The position numbers were made by a program, and so were the translations under genes. This document shows, one piece after another, positions 38,207 through 50,085 of a stretch of DNA of 64,000 nt. Source of the stretch: Cristatella mucedo (taxonomy: Eukaryota; Bryozoa; Phylactolaemata; Cristatellidae); the NCBI GenBank assembly GCA_009760855.2, contig WPIO01000019.1, forward strand, positions 1,079,501-1,143,500, in the 5' to 3' direction. The notes beneath the pieces were generated by a model. That model saw only the letters and a program-made list of their open reading frames with translations. It did no database searches and was not told where the DNA came from. Each line of letters opens with the position of its first letter. Position 1 is the stretch's first letter.

Positions 38207-38360
38207 TCCCAATAAATTAAAGCGAGAAAGTCCGTCCGTCTTTCCGGCACGTGGTAAGATGGCGACCAGTACTTCCGGGAGTGACGTGTAATAGACTCGT
38301 AAATGAATGTACAGTATTGCATAGACTCAGCGATGCGAGTCCAAAGGCAGTGAGCTCTAG
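38207..38360 (+). mobile_element. Helitron-like non-autonomous element, 154 bp
   Basis: It starts TCCCAATAAATTAAAGCGAG directly after an A and shares gaaagtccg with the 47.8-kb copy. It carries GGTAAGATGGCGACCAGTAC, has a 3' hairpin (324-341: GACTC-A-GC gat GC-GAGTC), and ends aaaggcagtgagctCTAG followed by T. Length and internal order match the reverse-strand copy at 27.7 kb (155 bp). Insertion between A and T without target duplication, with 5' TC and 3' CTAG, is as expected for Helitrons. Confidence 0.8.
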
Positions 38361-38407
38361 TATTAACTCAATTTAAATATCTGCCTATTGATCTCTCCGG
38401 CACGAGC

Positions 38408-38419
38408 TTTCTCTCTCTC

Positions 38420-38474
<55 letters not shown>

Positions 38475-38515
38475 CGCTCTCTTTCTCGCTCTCTCACTTG
38501 CTCTCTCTTTTCGAC
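38408..38515. repeat. (CT)n microsatellite
   Basis: CT tract with CGCT and TTCT interruptions. Confidence 0.95.
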
Positions 38516-38779
38516 TTGACTCCTTCGCTTCTTAATTCAGTCTCACTTCTATGTTGTTCCATTCTCCGCATGCCCAGGGCCTTTGCAAAAACTCTGCTTC
38601 TCTCGGTCCGTTCGGCACACTTTCTGGTATAGGTGCGAACTCACACTTCCGGTGCGGGTGCGAGTCTTTAGCTCCACGACTCGTTGCCAGCATCATGTTA
38701 CCGCATGCTACCCCATACTTCTGCTTTCCTTCGAAGAGCTTCCTTTAGCTCGGCGGCTTGTACGCTGTCTTGTCTTGGC

Positions 38780-39620
38780 GAATTCCGTAGCCTTTTGACG
38801 CACGTCCGCCGGAAGGGAGCCACCGAAGCACGATCGGCGAAAAGAGCTCAGTTCGCTGTGCCGATGCTGCGTCAAAAGCAATGGTGCGTCCGATGGAACG
38901 GCGACGCACGTGTTAGAGCTGCTGGAAGCACTATCCAGGAAAGACGTCCGCTTCGCTCAAGTCGGCTCGAGCGAGGAGCTCGCGAACGAGCAGACGCTTT
39001 GGCGGCGCCTGTTCGGCGAAACGCAGCTGGCTGCCGAGCGAGCGCTAGACGGCAAACGTCTCCCGAGCGTGGCGGAGGGCGCCGGCAGTGGCGGGCGGCG
39101 CTATGCCAACTACATGAGCCGGCCGCACGCGGTTCGCTAGCGGCCAAGTAGCCAGGTAGCCAGGCCAAGGCGCGCCGGCAGTGCGTCGGAAGCCCTTGAC
39201 GTCGAGCCGAGGGCCCCAGTCAAGCTGGCTCCGTTCGCGAGCTCGCTGGGCGACATCTCGCCTCGCTGCCCGCATTCTGCCCCGGGCTCGACAATGGACT
39301 GGCGCGGAGCCCTTCGAGCGAGCGAGCGAGCGCCTCGAGGAAGCTGAATGGCCGCCGCCTGCAAATGTCGGGAGAGTTTTGAATCGATCGCGAGCCTTGC
39401 GCACGACGGCTCCGAGTGGCTCCGCGAGCACTCTGGCTGCACGCCAGATTGCCGAGTAGACGCTGAGCGGAGCTCAATGGACGCGACGCGGCCGCCGCGC
39501 GGCTCCGCTTATAAATAGGCAGCGCCTTTCTTTCATCAACTCCTCAGTCGAAAGAAGAACGACTCCCAAGCACCAAGTAGCTCGGCGCGACAGCGGCGAA
39601 GTGGCGAGGTCCAAGACCTG
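38780..39620. promoter_or_regulatory. CpG island with TATA box
   Basis: The sequence is GC- and CpG-rich and ends in a canonical TATAAATAGG at 39510-39519, inside GC-rich DNA. A tcagtc Inr-like site lies at 39545-39549. This looks like a forward-strand core promoter with a start near 39540-39546. No ATG-led frame of any length follows, so a transcript would have to splice onward or be non-coding. Confidence 0.45.
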
Positions 39621-39889
39621 GCCTCGATCGAGCCGCCCTGCTCGTTGTAACCGACTATTTTGATAAGATTCGAAGCTGTCGTATTCAGTTTCGCGATCTT
39701 CCCGCATGTTTTTTATTGTTGCGTGCATTTTTTACGGTTGCAACTATGCTTCAAATGCTGAAGTGATGTGTAGTAAAATTAAATGAATTGGACTTTCTGC
39801 TTCGATTCCCAGAACCGTAATTCTTCGCGCGAACTTCTCAAGTCTGCCAGTGGACATGTGCCCAGCAAAAAGATCTAAAAGACTCAGCC

Positions 39890-40785
39890 GCAAATGGATG
39901 TTGCCTTTCACATCTCACAGACTGTCTAACTGAATGCAATGCTGACAGCATCCCCACTAGACTGCTGTTCCCTGATTCCTAGCTTCACCTCAATGTCTAT
40001 ATTTAAGCAGGTCACTAGGGATCTAGTCCTGAAGTTCGTATCCCAATCAAAGAAGACAACAAGTCCTCTGGACCCTATTCCCACTGTCATGCTCTTACGT
40101 TGCATTGATCTGCTGCTGCCATGCATAGCTAACATCCTTAATATGTCATTAGCCTCAGGTCATATCCCAGCACCTTTCAAAAAAACCTGTTGTCAGGCCA
40201 CTATTTAAGAAACCGACACTAGACGAACAGAAATTGACCAACAATCGCCCAGTCTCCCTTCTACCATTCCTATCAAAGGCACTGAAACGAGTCGTGGCAC
40301 AGCTGACTCATATATTGAAACTTCAAACCTTGCTAGTAAGTTCCAGTCTGGCTTTAGAGCTAATCATTCCACGGAGTCAGCATTGCTTCGGGTCTACAAC
40401 GACCTACTTAGGAATGCAGACATGCTTTGCTCGATCTTTCGGCAGCTTTTGATACTATCGATCACAAAGTTCTTCTAGAGCGCCTCTCATCTCGCCTGGG
40501 CATCACTGGCACTGCTCTGCAATGGTTCAGGTCATACCTCAGTGGGAGACTCCAGAGTATTGTCGTGAATGGACAAAGATCATCAGATGTACCTCTGAAA
40601 TATGGGGTACCTCAGGGTTCCGTGCTAGGTCCGGTTCTTATCACGGTTTATACTCTCCCTCTTGCTCATGTGATTGCCAAGCACAATCTAGGCTTTTACT
40701 TCTATGCGGATGACACTCAGTTGTACCTTTACTTTGATCCCTCCCAGCCTTCAAGCACCTCAAATTCTCTCAACTCACTTGCTGT
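39890..40785 (+). mobile_element. LINE reverse-transcriptase fragment
   Basis: An internal RT segment of the L2/CR1-like LINE that lacks both the endonuclease and the 3' end. In three successive frames it encodes the N-terminal RT block (SKKTTSPLDPIPTVML... ILNMSLASGHIPAPFKK, 39939-40208), NRPVSLLPFLSKALKRVVAQ (40234-40452), then LDLSAAFDTIDHKVLLERL, GVPQGSVLGPVL and the YADD box (40427-40785). It stops abruptly after NSLAVC. Confidence 0.88.
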
Positions 40786-40861
40786 ATGTACTGTATTCTA
40801 TTGCTCTTCGAATACAGCGAATCGAGGTAGGCGTCTCTGCAATCTCGCAAGAGTGACTTGA
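40427..40861 (+). pseudogene. LINE RT palm domain fragment
   Basis: This frame keeps all RT palm motifs seen in the family: LSAAFDTIDH (first catalytic Asp), PQGSVLGP, and YADDTQLYLYF (catalytic Asp pair). Homology ends near codon 119; the last 25 codons are unrelated sequence. Upstream pieces of the same domain lie in other frames, so at least two indels separate them. It is inactive. Confidence 0.85.
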
Positions 40862-41925
40862 GATAATTACAATAATAACGAATCTTTTGCATTCCAGTTT
40901 TGAGAATGCTTCAGGTATCTATTGAGATGGGGCCGAAACAAAAGGCACCCGCTCGTCTCCAGCCAAGGGAATTGCTGACGACCTGAACGCCCGAAAAGCC
41001 AAGGGTTAAGAAGATGCATGAACGTCCTGCTTGATGCTGCGACTGCAGCCGGTGATATAGATGAAGACGTGACGGTTGGACGACAGCTTCGAAGAGGGTT
41101 CAGCCTGAAAATACTTAGAAGTAATCTACTCTACAGCGCATCGAGGTGGCGAAGCCAAAACCTACCATACCTACACTTGGCGTAGTTTGTTTCGTTGCGT
41201 TTCGGACGAAGACGGATTGATTTAAACACGCTCAGTGGAACTTTGGCACGCTACATCAGCTAGATTATGACAGCCCAAAGGATTACTAGCGCTTCTTGAG
41301 TTAAAGCCTAGGGGAAAGGGAAATGTCACTAGTTTGCAATGTAAAGCTGGACGTCTGATGTGAAAGTTGGTCAGCATTGTGTCCACTGTGCTTCGAGCCA
41401 GTAGATTGAACTCTGGGTTCGAGCCTGAGAGTTTCGTTCCGGGCGTCGAAGCGAGCGGCGGTACACTGTGGCCGGTGCTGTATATCTGTGGCCTCTATGG
41501 GCCGCCGAATAGACTGCTCGGTAGACGGCAATGACCTCAACTTGCGACACCAAGGATCGGACGCTCTGTATTGCTTTATTTCTTTATTGCTGCAGCGTCA
41601 TTCTACCTCGAGGCATACCTGGGTGTGGAGGCAGCATGCGCGACTCGCTGTGCCAAGATTCGAGGCGCCAGCTCTGCTGGCTCTATTTGTCGCGCGTTGT
41701 AGGCAAGGACTGGCGAGAACCGTAGCGAGACCTGAGTTTCTGTCCCGAGGACTTTAGTTCATATGCCGCTACATCGAGCGCTTGTAGCGATGAGGAATTT
41801 CGCCCCGTCCATCCCCCCCCCCCCGAAGCCGCGGTGCACACCCGTGAGCCCCGGCAGATGGTGGCTGCTGCTCGTGGCAAGGATTTCACCGCAAAGCTGT
41901 CGCAGCCCGGGCGTGCGGTGCTAAA
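40786..41925. other. gene-free stretch
   Basis: No domain recognised in the short frames. A C10-type run lies near 41815. Confidence 0.45.
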
Positions 41926-42430
41926 TCGTAATCCGATTGGTCATTAGCCCTAGGACTCGTCTCGTGAGCCACTGGAACGCACTCGCTGAGAACGCACGCG
42001 CTGAGCGAGCGAGCGCGGTGCCGCCACCGGTCCCGCTGAGGGCGCGGTGCACTCGATCTTAGCAGAGCCTCCGCCTAGCGACGACCGCGTCGGCGTTGAC
42101 GGATGGTTGAGCCACTGCTTGCACGAGAGGCTCATCGAGGGCGCGGCCGATGGGGGCGCCGGTAGGAGGGCGGGACGGAGGCTAGCAGCGCTGAGCCAAT
42201 CAAAACTCTCCGACTTTGACGCCTGGGATGAGTGATGGATATAAAAAGACGTACACACCCGCACGCCCGCACACGAATCCACTCCCGCACGAGCGCCGAG
42301 CCCGGAGTCTCTGCCTCAAGCCGAAAGCAGCTCGAAAAGTAGCCGGCAACAAGCGGCAACAAGCCGCAGGGCGACAGATGGACTCATTGACATACGTGCG
42401 TACCGACAGCCCCTTCGGCTTTGAGTGCAT
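41926..42430 (+). promoter_or_regulatory. CpG island with CCAAT and TATA boxes
   Basis: A forward-oriented NF-Y-type GAGCCAATCA (42193-42202) lies about 38 bases before TATAAAAAG (42240-42248), in a GC-rich stretch. The predicted start is near 42270. The arrangement is that of a classical metazoan core promoter. I could not connect it to a coding exon. Confidence 0.45.
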
Positions 42431-42610
42431 TGTAGACTCTCCTGCTAGCTCTCCTGGGTAAAACAGCCACGAAGTCCTTGTGGCTTTGTAGAGTTACAGG
42501 CGGACACGACTTTTGCCCAGTGGCTGAAGCTGCGTTTAGGCGGCAGACTTTTCTCCTAAATAGGCACAGATTTTGGAACGATTTCCCGCGGATTTGAATA
42601 ATACTATAGA

Positions 42611-43273
42611 ATAAAAAAATACTTTGATAAATCGCCCTCGGGGAACTCGATCTCTTCTTGGGCGCTTTACGTTTGGTGCAAAGGAAACGCGATCGAATGG
42701 TGAGTGGTATCATGCTTGATAAGCAACATGAATAACATGGTTAGGGGTAACATGCACAGGGTCAGCATGCAAGTGTAGTTAGTGGCAGCATGCAACAGTG
42801 TGAGCACGCATAAGCATATTAAGGTCGAATCACAGGGACCCACTAAATGCTGTGACAAATAAGTGCTTTTTCAATTTCTTTTTAAAATTTGTCAAGTCAG
42901 GGAATGTCGTGACGGAAGTCGGAATGAGTTCCAGGCTTTGGGAGCATACGAACTAAAGGTACGGTCTCCAAAGGAGGTTTGAGGTTTGTACGAGGTATAG
43001 GTAAGCAGTTAGATTCCGAAAAGCGGGTGGTACGATGCTTAGCCTGATGGGGCAGCAGATCCGATAGGTAGACTGGAGCCAAAGAATGTAGGGATCTAAA
43101 AGTGAGCGACAAAACTTTCAAGTCAATCCATTGCTTGACTGGTAGCCAGTGCAGGTCGTCGAGAAGTGGTGTGATATGGCAACTTCGACGCTCACGACAG
43201 ACGAGCCCAGCTGCAGAGTTTTGCATCAGCTGTAAGCGCGTGATTGCACATGCCAGTAGACCAGAAAGCAGTG
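42611..43273 (-). mobile_element. L2/CR1-like LINE 3' end
   Basis: Reverse-strand tail, 3' UTR and C-terminal RT coding region, cut at 43273. The coding part is readable as CHITPLLDDLHWLPVKQWID and FRSLHSLAPVYLSDLLPHQA (frame 42897-43226), with one frameshift before the true C terminus. It abuts a forward LINE tail without spacer. Confidence 0.9.
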
Positions 43274-43350
43274 TGTAAAGCGCGTGATTAGAGATTGAGT
43301 TCTCTCAGGGCTCTATTAAAATGAATCATTTATTAATTATATTATTATGC
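43274..43350 (+). mobile_element. LINE/SINE 3'-tail fragment, opposed orientation
   Basis: tgtaaagcgcgtgattagagattgagttctctcaggg followed by ATT-rich sequence. It starts exactly where the reverse-strand LINE is cut. Confidence 0.8.
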
Positions 43351-44060
43351 ATTACATCACATTACATATATAGACTTGTCGCCCCCTTGACTTCCGTCGA
43401 CGCGAAGCCATATTTAGTCGGGTACACTTCCGCTCGGTGTTCCGCTCGGGTTCTTCTTTAGGCTCACATACTTTCGCACAGCCTGAGCTTCGCAGACACA
43501 ATCTTGTGGTTTCCATGTGCAACATGATATAACGCTTATCTGAATATTTGAATTAAGTACTACCGGAGTGCATGTAGGTATTTGTTGCATAATTGGTTCT
43601 GGCAACCTCGACTTGCTTTCAGAGAACTGTAAGACCCTGGCAATAATGCAAGTTTGCAAGCACTCCACACTGCGCTACTCCCTCGAGGCGTATACCGTTC
43701 GTTGCCAGCGGTATGAGCGTGTACGAGGTGCGAGGTGCGTGCTACGAAAGTTCCGGTTTCGCTAGCGAGAAGACTTTTCATCTTGGCAGATGCCGTCGTT
43801 GGGAGACATGGCAGGAGTGGAGCTCGCTTTCAGTTTGAAATCTAACCATTCACGTTTTTATTATTTAGCTTTAGCTACCGGGAGACAGAGCCTTTTAAAC
43901 TTCTCTATCACCTCCACGTTATTTTGTTGCATACTTTCATTGTTGTCATCTAATATTTCCTGTAACAGCCAGTCGCCTAAGATCAAAGTAAATCAAGTAC
44001 GGAGAGCAAGCTGAATGCTAAGCGGCAATAATTCACTTGCGACAAATGCGTATGCGAATA
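43351..44060. other. gene-free stretch
   Basis: Nothing recognised. Confidence 0.45.
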
Positions 44061-44234
44061 GGTATGTATGCTTGTGTATGTGTGTTTGTGTTTGTGTTTG
44101 TGTTTGTGTTTTTGTTTGTGTTTTTGTTTGTGTTTGTGTTGTGTGTTTGTGTGTGCTTGTGTGTGTTTGTGTGTGTGTGTGCGTGCGTGCGTATGTCAGC
44201 GTGTGTGTGTGTTTTGTATGTGTGTGTGTGTGTG

Positions 44235-44275
<41 letters not shown>

Positions 44276-44332
44276 CAGTGCTTGTCTGTATGTGCGTGTG
44301 CACGTGTGCACTTCGCGCGTGTGATTTGTGTG

Positions 44333-44388
<56 letters not shown>

Positions 44389-44395
44389 TCTTCTT
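44061..44395. repeat. (GT)n / GTTTGT compound microsatellite
   Basis: TGTGTT and TTTTTGTT units grading into GT runs, with two unique islets. Confidence 0.95.
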
Positions 44396-44689
44396 CTGTA
44401 ACTACACAAGCCACAAACATAAAGTGGGTGTTCTGTATTAGAGAGTCTTATAGCGCACTCAAAGCTCTCGCGGCTTTTTAGCACATACGGTAGCCTGCAT
44501 ATTTCATCTAGGGCAATAAAATTAAGTGAGAAGCATAGCTGAGACAAGAGAACAGTCGTAGTTTTGGGTACCACGAAAGTAGCTTCGCAGGACGGCCGCA
44601 GATGGCGCACAGAGTTGGGAGCAGGAGAGAAGACGTTTATCGGTCAAAGACTGGGAGGTGAAAAAGTGTATGTCCCCAAAACTTATAAA

Positions 44690-44852
44690 TAAAATAATAT
44701 TATAGTAATAATGATAGCACATTTGTTGTAGACCTCTCGGAGAACTCAATCTCGTTCTATGCACTTTACATTGGCTGAAAAGGAAGCACGATTGAATGGT
44801 TAGCAGAAGCACGCTCAATGACAACAAGCATGCTGTAGCTAATTAATTGCAC
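44690..44852 (-). mobile_element. LINE 3' UTR fragment
   Basis: Reverse-strand stem-loop (ctctcggagaactcaatctcgttctat) and the agcacgattgaatggttagc part of the 3' UTR, more diverged than the other copies. Confidence 0.8.
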
Positions 44853-45164
44853 AGAGAGGACTCAGGTGGGGGCACGACAGGGGATTAGGACACAGGTGCA
44901 GGAGCGAGGCCATGGAGCCAGGCCTTTGCTCATTAGATAGTTTGGGAATTTCCCTCTGTATCCTACGATCAACAGAAAGCCATCGGAGCTTCATCAGCAA
45001 AGGAGACGCCTAGCTGAATTACTTAGATTTACTTGGCAACCTTGCAACCATATTAGTCTTCACCAGCACAGGCCCGGCGACTCTTTTGGTAGCCGGTGAA
45101 TATGCGTTGCTGCTGTATAGTCCGCTGTATCGAGCCGAGGGAAATCTTTCGCTGGGCTCAGTGC
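44853..45164. other. gene-free stretch
   Basis: Nothing recognised. Confidence 0.45.
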
Positions 45165-45292
<128 letters not shown>

Positions 45293-46508
45293 TGCCAAGT
45301 CCTGAGCATGGATCGAGCATGACTTCAATGTTCGGAGCTGGCCTTCTAAATAAAACCCTTAAATGTCGAGCGGTCGTCGGAGAGATACGTTCCGAGCACT
45401 CGACCATGTTCGCACGACAGCGCCTCCAACAATCAGGACTGCGAACTAATTTAGTCGAACCGTAAGCTTAGGGTTGCCTACTACTACTACTACGAGGAGG
45501 AGCAGCAGCAGCAGTTCGGCTCAGTGCGGTGGGGTACCAGTCTCTAATTAGAAGGCGTCTAAAAAGGCTTCCTGGGCTTCACGCTTTCATTGCAGTTCAT
45601 TCTTCAGGATTCAGTCCCCAAATTAGAGACGGTGATTTTCTGAGGGGCTACAAAGCCCTTCTTATCAATTCGTCCTCAGCGAGCAGCTTTCAGAGTAGTT
45701 CACAAGACCTAGAAGGACGATGCTAGACGAGGATTTCTTATGGCACTCTTTCCTTCAGGGCTTTAATTCCCAGCTGATCTCTTGGGACGACCCTCACCAG
45801 CGGGCGCTAACTGCAACAAGCCACCAAAGGATGTCGGCGCTCTGCCAATGTCGCTTCCGGTAGCTCTAATGCGAGTTCTCGGTGAGGCCGAATCAGCTGC
45901 GTCTAAGCGTTAAGTTCCCCCAAGAGGCGAGGCACAGATCGAGGGCGAAAATCACGATTTCAGGGAGGGGCTACCTTGTTTAAGTACATAGTAAACAAAA
46001 GTATTGAATGTGAATACATCAAGCAGTGTATCGAATAGTTGGCTTGTGACTATTTGGCTTTATTGCGAATAATTGACCAATTATTCGGCGGAATACTAAT
46101 AGTGTACAAAATAGGTCTATCAAAAACATTTAAAATGTAAACAAAAGTGGCAGTCCGGTATATTTGATGCAGTAACTAAAAGTAAGCAGTTAACTGCACA
46201 TCATTTTCGCATCTTTAGCCAGTCGGAGTGAACTAGAAATGAAGCTAAGTCAACTAAACTTACAAACTGTCACTTACACTTTAGTTCGCTCTCAGCTCGT
46301 AGCGTTGGTCTGCTCGACTTGTGCGACCGCCTGGCAGCAAGAGGCTCTGCGGCGCAGCTCCGGGCAAACAAACCAACAAAGCGTAATTTCTCTTGCATGT
46401 TTACAGTATCTTAGTAAAATTGTTACTTCAGCACACTCTCTATAGACGTGGCCGCAGATGCAAAACTGAATGTCGCGTGGCCACTATTTACATTCGGTCC
46501 GACCGCTA
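45293..46508. other. gene-free stretch with small CTA/GAG/CAG runs
   Basis: ctactactactac-gaggagga-gcagcagcagcag lies at 45479-45513. No coding context. Confidence 0.5.
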
Positions 46509-46672
<164 letters not shown>

Positions 46673-47454
46673 TAATACTATTCGGCCAAATACCGAATAG
46701 CTATTTGGCCCACTATTAAAAAAGAAGTGAATGCGAAGTGAACGTTCGCTACTGCTCCAACACTAATTATGGCACGGCGACTCCAAAGGCTTGCCACCAT
46801 CACAGATTCGATGCGTTTCTTTAGATGGACCAATTCTTTAAATGGGGCTAAAAAGGCTGCTATTGCAACGGGCCTTCAGCTCGCACATTCAGTGTTGGTC
46901 TCCAGAGCGGTAGTCATCTTTTTAAAGATGGCTCGTATTTTTCAGAGCTTCTAAGAAAGTAAACCGTTCGAGGTATTTTCATATAAAATATTCAAATAAA
47001 TATGCGTATATGTATGCCAACGGACGCGTCCAACCCTGTCTAGAAAGCGCTACTCATCAATATTCGCGTCCAAAAAGGCCTGTAGGCACCAGGAGCTGCT
47101 GTTTTAAACGGTTAACGGTGGAGTCCCGATCAGCCTTACTGCACAGGCATGACTAAGAGCCAGCTTAGCATCACTGAATGCAAAGACGGCCAACGTCGCG
47201 AGCCTATAGTTAGTCCCATCTTAGCTCGACATTCATTAAAAGTCTTCTTGAGAGTGGAGATGAAGATAGAAATGACATAGATGAAGCGACAATAGATTCA
47301 CCGAAAAGTGTAGTACAAGAATTGTAGTCGACATTGCCGGCCGGCGGGCGGCTAGGACTCGTGCTTCCGGTGGCAGTTCAGTCAGCGCTCACAACCATTG
47401 GAACTTCTGGACATTCTTTTTCATTGATTGGTTCTGCTGGAAGGCATACCCCTG
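46673..47454. other. gene-free stretch
   Basis: Nothing recognised apart from a GC-rich ccggccggcgggcggc near 47340. Confidence 0.45.
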
Positions 47455-47600
47455 TTAACTAAGGCGATGGATTCTCTCCGTCAGGACCGTCGCCACATCC
47501 GTCACCCATCTCACACTTACGTCACGCGGCAAGATGGCGCAGCTTCACGCGGCGAGATACTATGACTCAGGGTAGCGATTTCACAGGCAGCGAGCTCTAG
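47455..47600 (+). mobile_element. Helitron-like element, diverged copy
   Basis: It contains acgtcacgcggcaagatggcgcagc, a degraded hairpin region starting gactcagg, and the end caggcagcgagctCTAG followed by T, matching the 38.2-kb copy. The 5' end is too diverged to place exactly. Confidence 0.6.
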
Positions 47601-47604
47601 TATA

Positions 47605-47605
47605 T

Positions 47606-47681
<76 letters not shown>

Positions 47682-47710
47682 TTAGATATATATATATATA
47701 TATATTTATA

Positions 47711-47747
<37 letters not shown>

Positions 47748-47750
47748 CTC
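47605..47750. repeat. (TA)n microsatellite
   Basis: It starts four bases after the Helitron-like 3' end. Confidence 0.95.
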
Positions 47751-47797
47751 ACCGTAATTACTTTCTCACTTTAATTAGTATATATTTATATATATAT

Positions 47798-47872
47798 ATT
47801 AATAAAAGTGAGAAAGTCCGCACTTCCCTCCATCACGCCGCAAGATGGCGCACTTGCGTCACGTGGCAAGAT
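47798..47872 (+). mobile_element. Helitron-like element, 5' half only
   Basis: attaataaaagtgagaaagtccg followed by cgccgcaagatggcgcactt. The 3' half is replaced by TA repeats. The reversed motif ctttctcactttaatta lies 40 bases upstream, as if two 5' ends meet head to head. Confidence 0.55.
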
Positions 47873-48336
<464 letters not shown>

Positions 48337-48924
48337 TAACCGGCTGACAGCTCAGTCTAGGCAAACATCTCTTTATAAATTATTATAGACTCGCTGACAC
48401 CAACTTCCTGCCTGGCAGACGATCTATCGCCCCCAGCCGCCTCTTTATCGGAACGCGTCACTTACCTCAACCGTTGCTGATAGCTGAGCTGCGGCGTCGC
48501 TTTTTTATTCAAGCGCCATCTCTAGCCGAGGGCATGGACGCCAGTGCGAGCAGAACGAAACCACTGTCTGGGTCAGCCATTCACTTTCGGCGAAACAGAA
48601 AACATGGCGAACTGGGACCGGTGCTACCATTGATCTACTCGGGTTGACCACCCAGCGTTTGAGCAAAAAATAATCATTATTTGTATGCGTTGCTCTCGCG
48701 GTCTTAATTTCTGTTGCACCACCTGTACGCACGTAGGCACTAACCTCTTCCGGTGAGTGTCTGCCGGAGAACAGCTGCCCCACTCGCATGCTGCTATCGC
48801 TCGGCCCGGTGCTACAGAGATTATTGTCAAAACCACCTGATCATTGCACGCGTAGTGTCAAAACACGGTAGAAAACTAAGCAGCCATCCTGATTCTAAAC
48901 CCAGCCCTCTGACTAATACTAAGA
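48337..48924. other. gene-free stretch
   Basis: Nothing recognised. Confidence 0.45.
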
Positions 48925-49069
48925 AAGTTGTTTGAATGGACCCCCAAGAGAACCGATACCGAGATCCGGGCGCTTTACAACTCGTTGCAAGCGAAGCACT
49001 ATTTAAGAGCTGATAACAAGCAAGGAATCATGCTTAGACCAGCATTCAAGGAGCACACACATATCTTGC
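48925..49069 (-). mobile_element. SINE/LINE-tail fragment related to the 25.5-kb element
   Basis: On the reverse strand it has the tail motif (ccaagagaaccgatacc / gggcgctttac) followed by acaactcgttgcaagcgaagca, shared with 25.5 kb. No tRNA head is visible. Confidence 0.55.
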
Positions 49070-49262
49070 TCAGCAAATGGAAAGTGCGTAGGAAGAAAAT
49101 GAGTTCTCTGAGGGCGCTTTATCAAGTGTGTTATTACTATTTTATATGCTTTAACAGCTATGTAAAAGCACGCAATAAGATATGTAAAGTGCCTTAAAAG
49201 AGATTTAGTTCTCTGAGAGTTTTATAAATGTGTTACTACTATTATTATTATTATTATTATAC
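49070..49262 (+). mobile_element. two LINE 3' tails in tandem
   Basis: One stem-loop tail at 49083-49142 and a second at 49181-49262, both forward, each followed by ATT-rich sequence. Confidence 0.78.
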
Positions 49263-49319
49263 ACGCGGCCGCTGGATGATAGGAACCCTGGTTCGTCAGA
49301 TGAACTGAGTTGTTCACAG

Positions 49320-49725
49320 GTAAGCACACAGGAAAAAAGACAGGTTCGCAGGGGGCACTTTACAAGAGCGTATCGCTCCCACCCACAGTCACAATGTGCA
49401 CAGTTACTGAGCACACAAGCACACAAAGGACCATTCACTCGGACTGAGCAATGGCTGCGGTGAACAGGTATGTTTTTATCTTCGTTTTGAATCTCGTCAA
49501 ATCAGGAGATGACGCAGCCATGGCAGCATGGTTTGAGCTCCAGGCTCTGTGAGAATTGATAATGACGGCATGGTCTCCAAAGGATTGTAGTTAAGGGCAC
49601 AAGTAATCGCCCCGAGTCAGAAGAGCGGGTGCTAGTACGACGGAGCTATGCCGGAGCAAAAGGACGGGTGGAATTAAAACTGAGTGACAGAATCTTCAAG
49701 TTGATACGCTAATTTTGTAAGATAT
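49320..49725 (-). mobile_element. diverged LINE, second subfamily
   Basis: The reverse strand encodes SPDLTRFKTKIKTYLF at 49461-49510, the equivalent of the TTFKKKLKT C terminus of the main LINE, preceded by matches to its PKAWN/GDRA block. Nucleotide identity to the main family is low, so this is a distinct related LINE. No full tail was found. Confidence 0.6.
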
Positions 49726-49925
49726 GCTACACTAATCACCCTTCGCGTGTAACCACCTAGCGAGCGATGCAATTTCGAAATTTAGTCGCTCCCACTCTAT
49801 TAAGTAGCATTTCTGAACTTCGCCCTTTGAAAGACGAACGTCCCTGCAAGCTATGCACGCCAAGAAAGGTATGCAACCGCGCATGCAACAAGACACTGAG
49901 GGCACTACGCGCTGGCTAGTAGGAC

Positions 49926-50085
49926 CCTTAGTTATGTAACGTGTAGCACTGAATTGTGGACAGGTGAGAGCGAAAAGCACACAGGACCAAAAAAAGGACA
50001 AAGTTCACTGGGGCTCCGTGAAAGCTGAGCAGAACAGGTTTGTCTGAGATTTAAATGCTGCAAAGTCACTGCAGGCGCGGCGATA
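49926..50085 (-). mobile_element. diverged LINE fragment
   Basis: The reverse strand reads SDFAAFKSQTNLF at the position of the LINE C terminus, and the downstream sequence resembles the 3' UTR of the 49.3-kb copy (gtgagag.gaaaagcacacagga). Confidence 0.45.
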
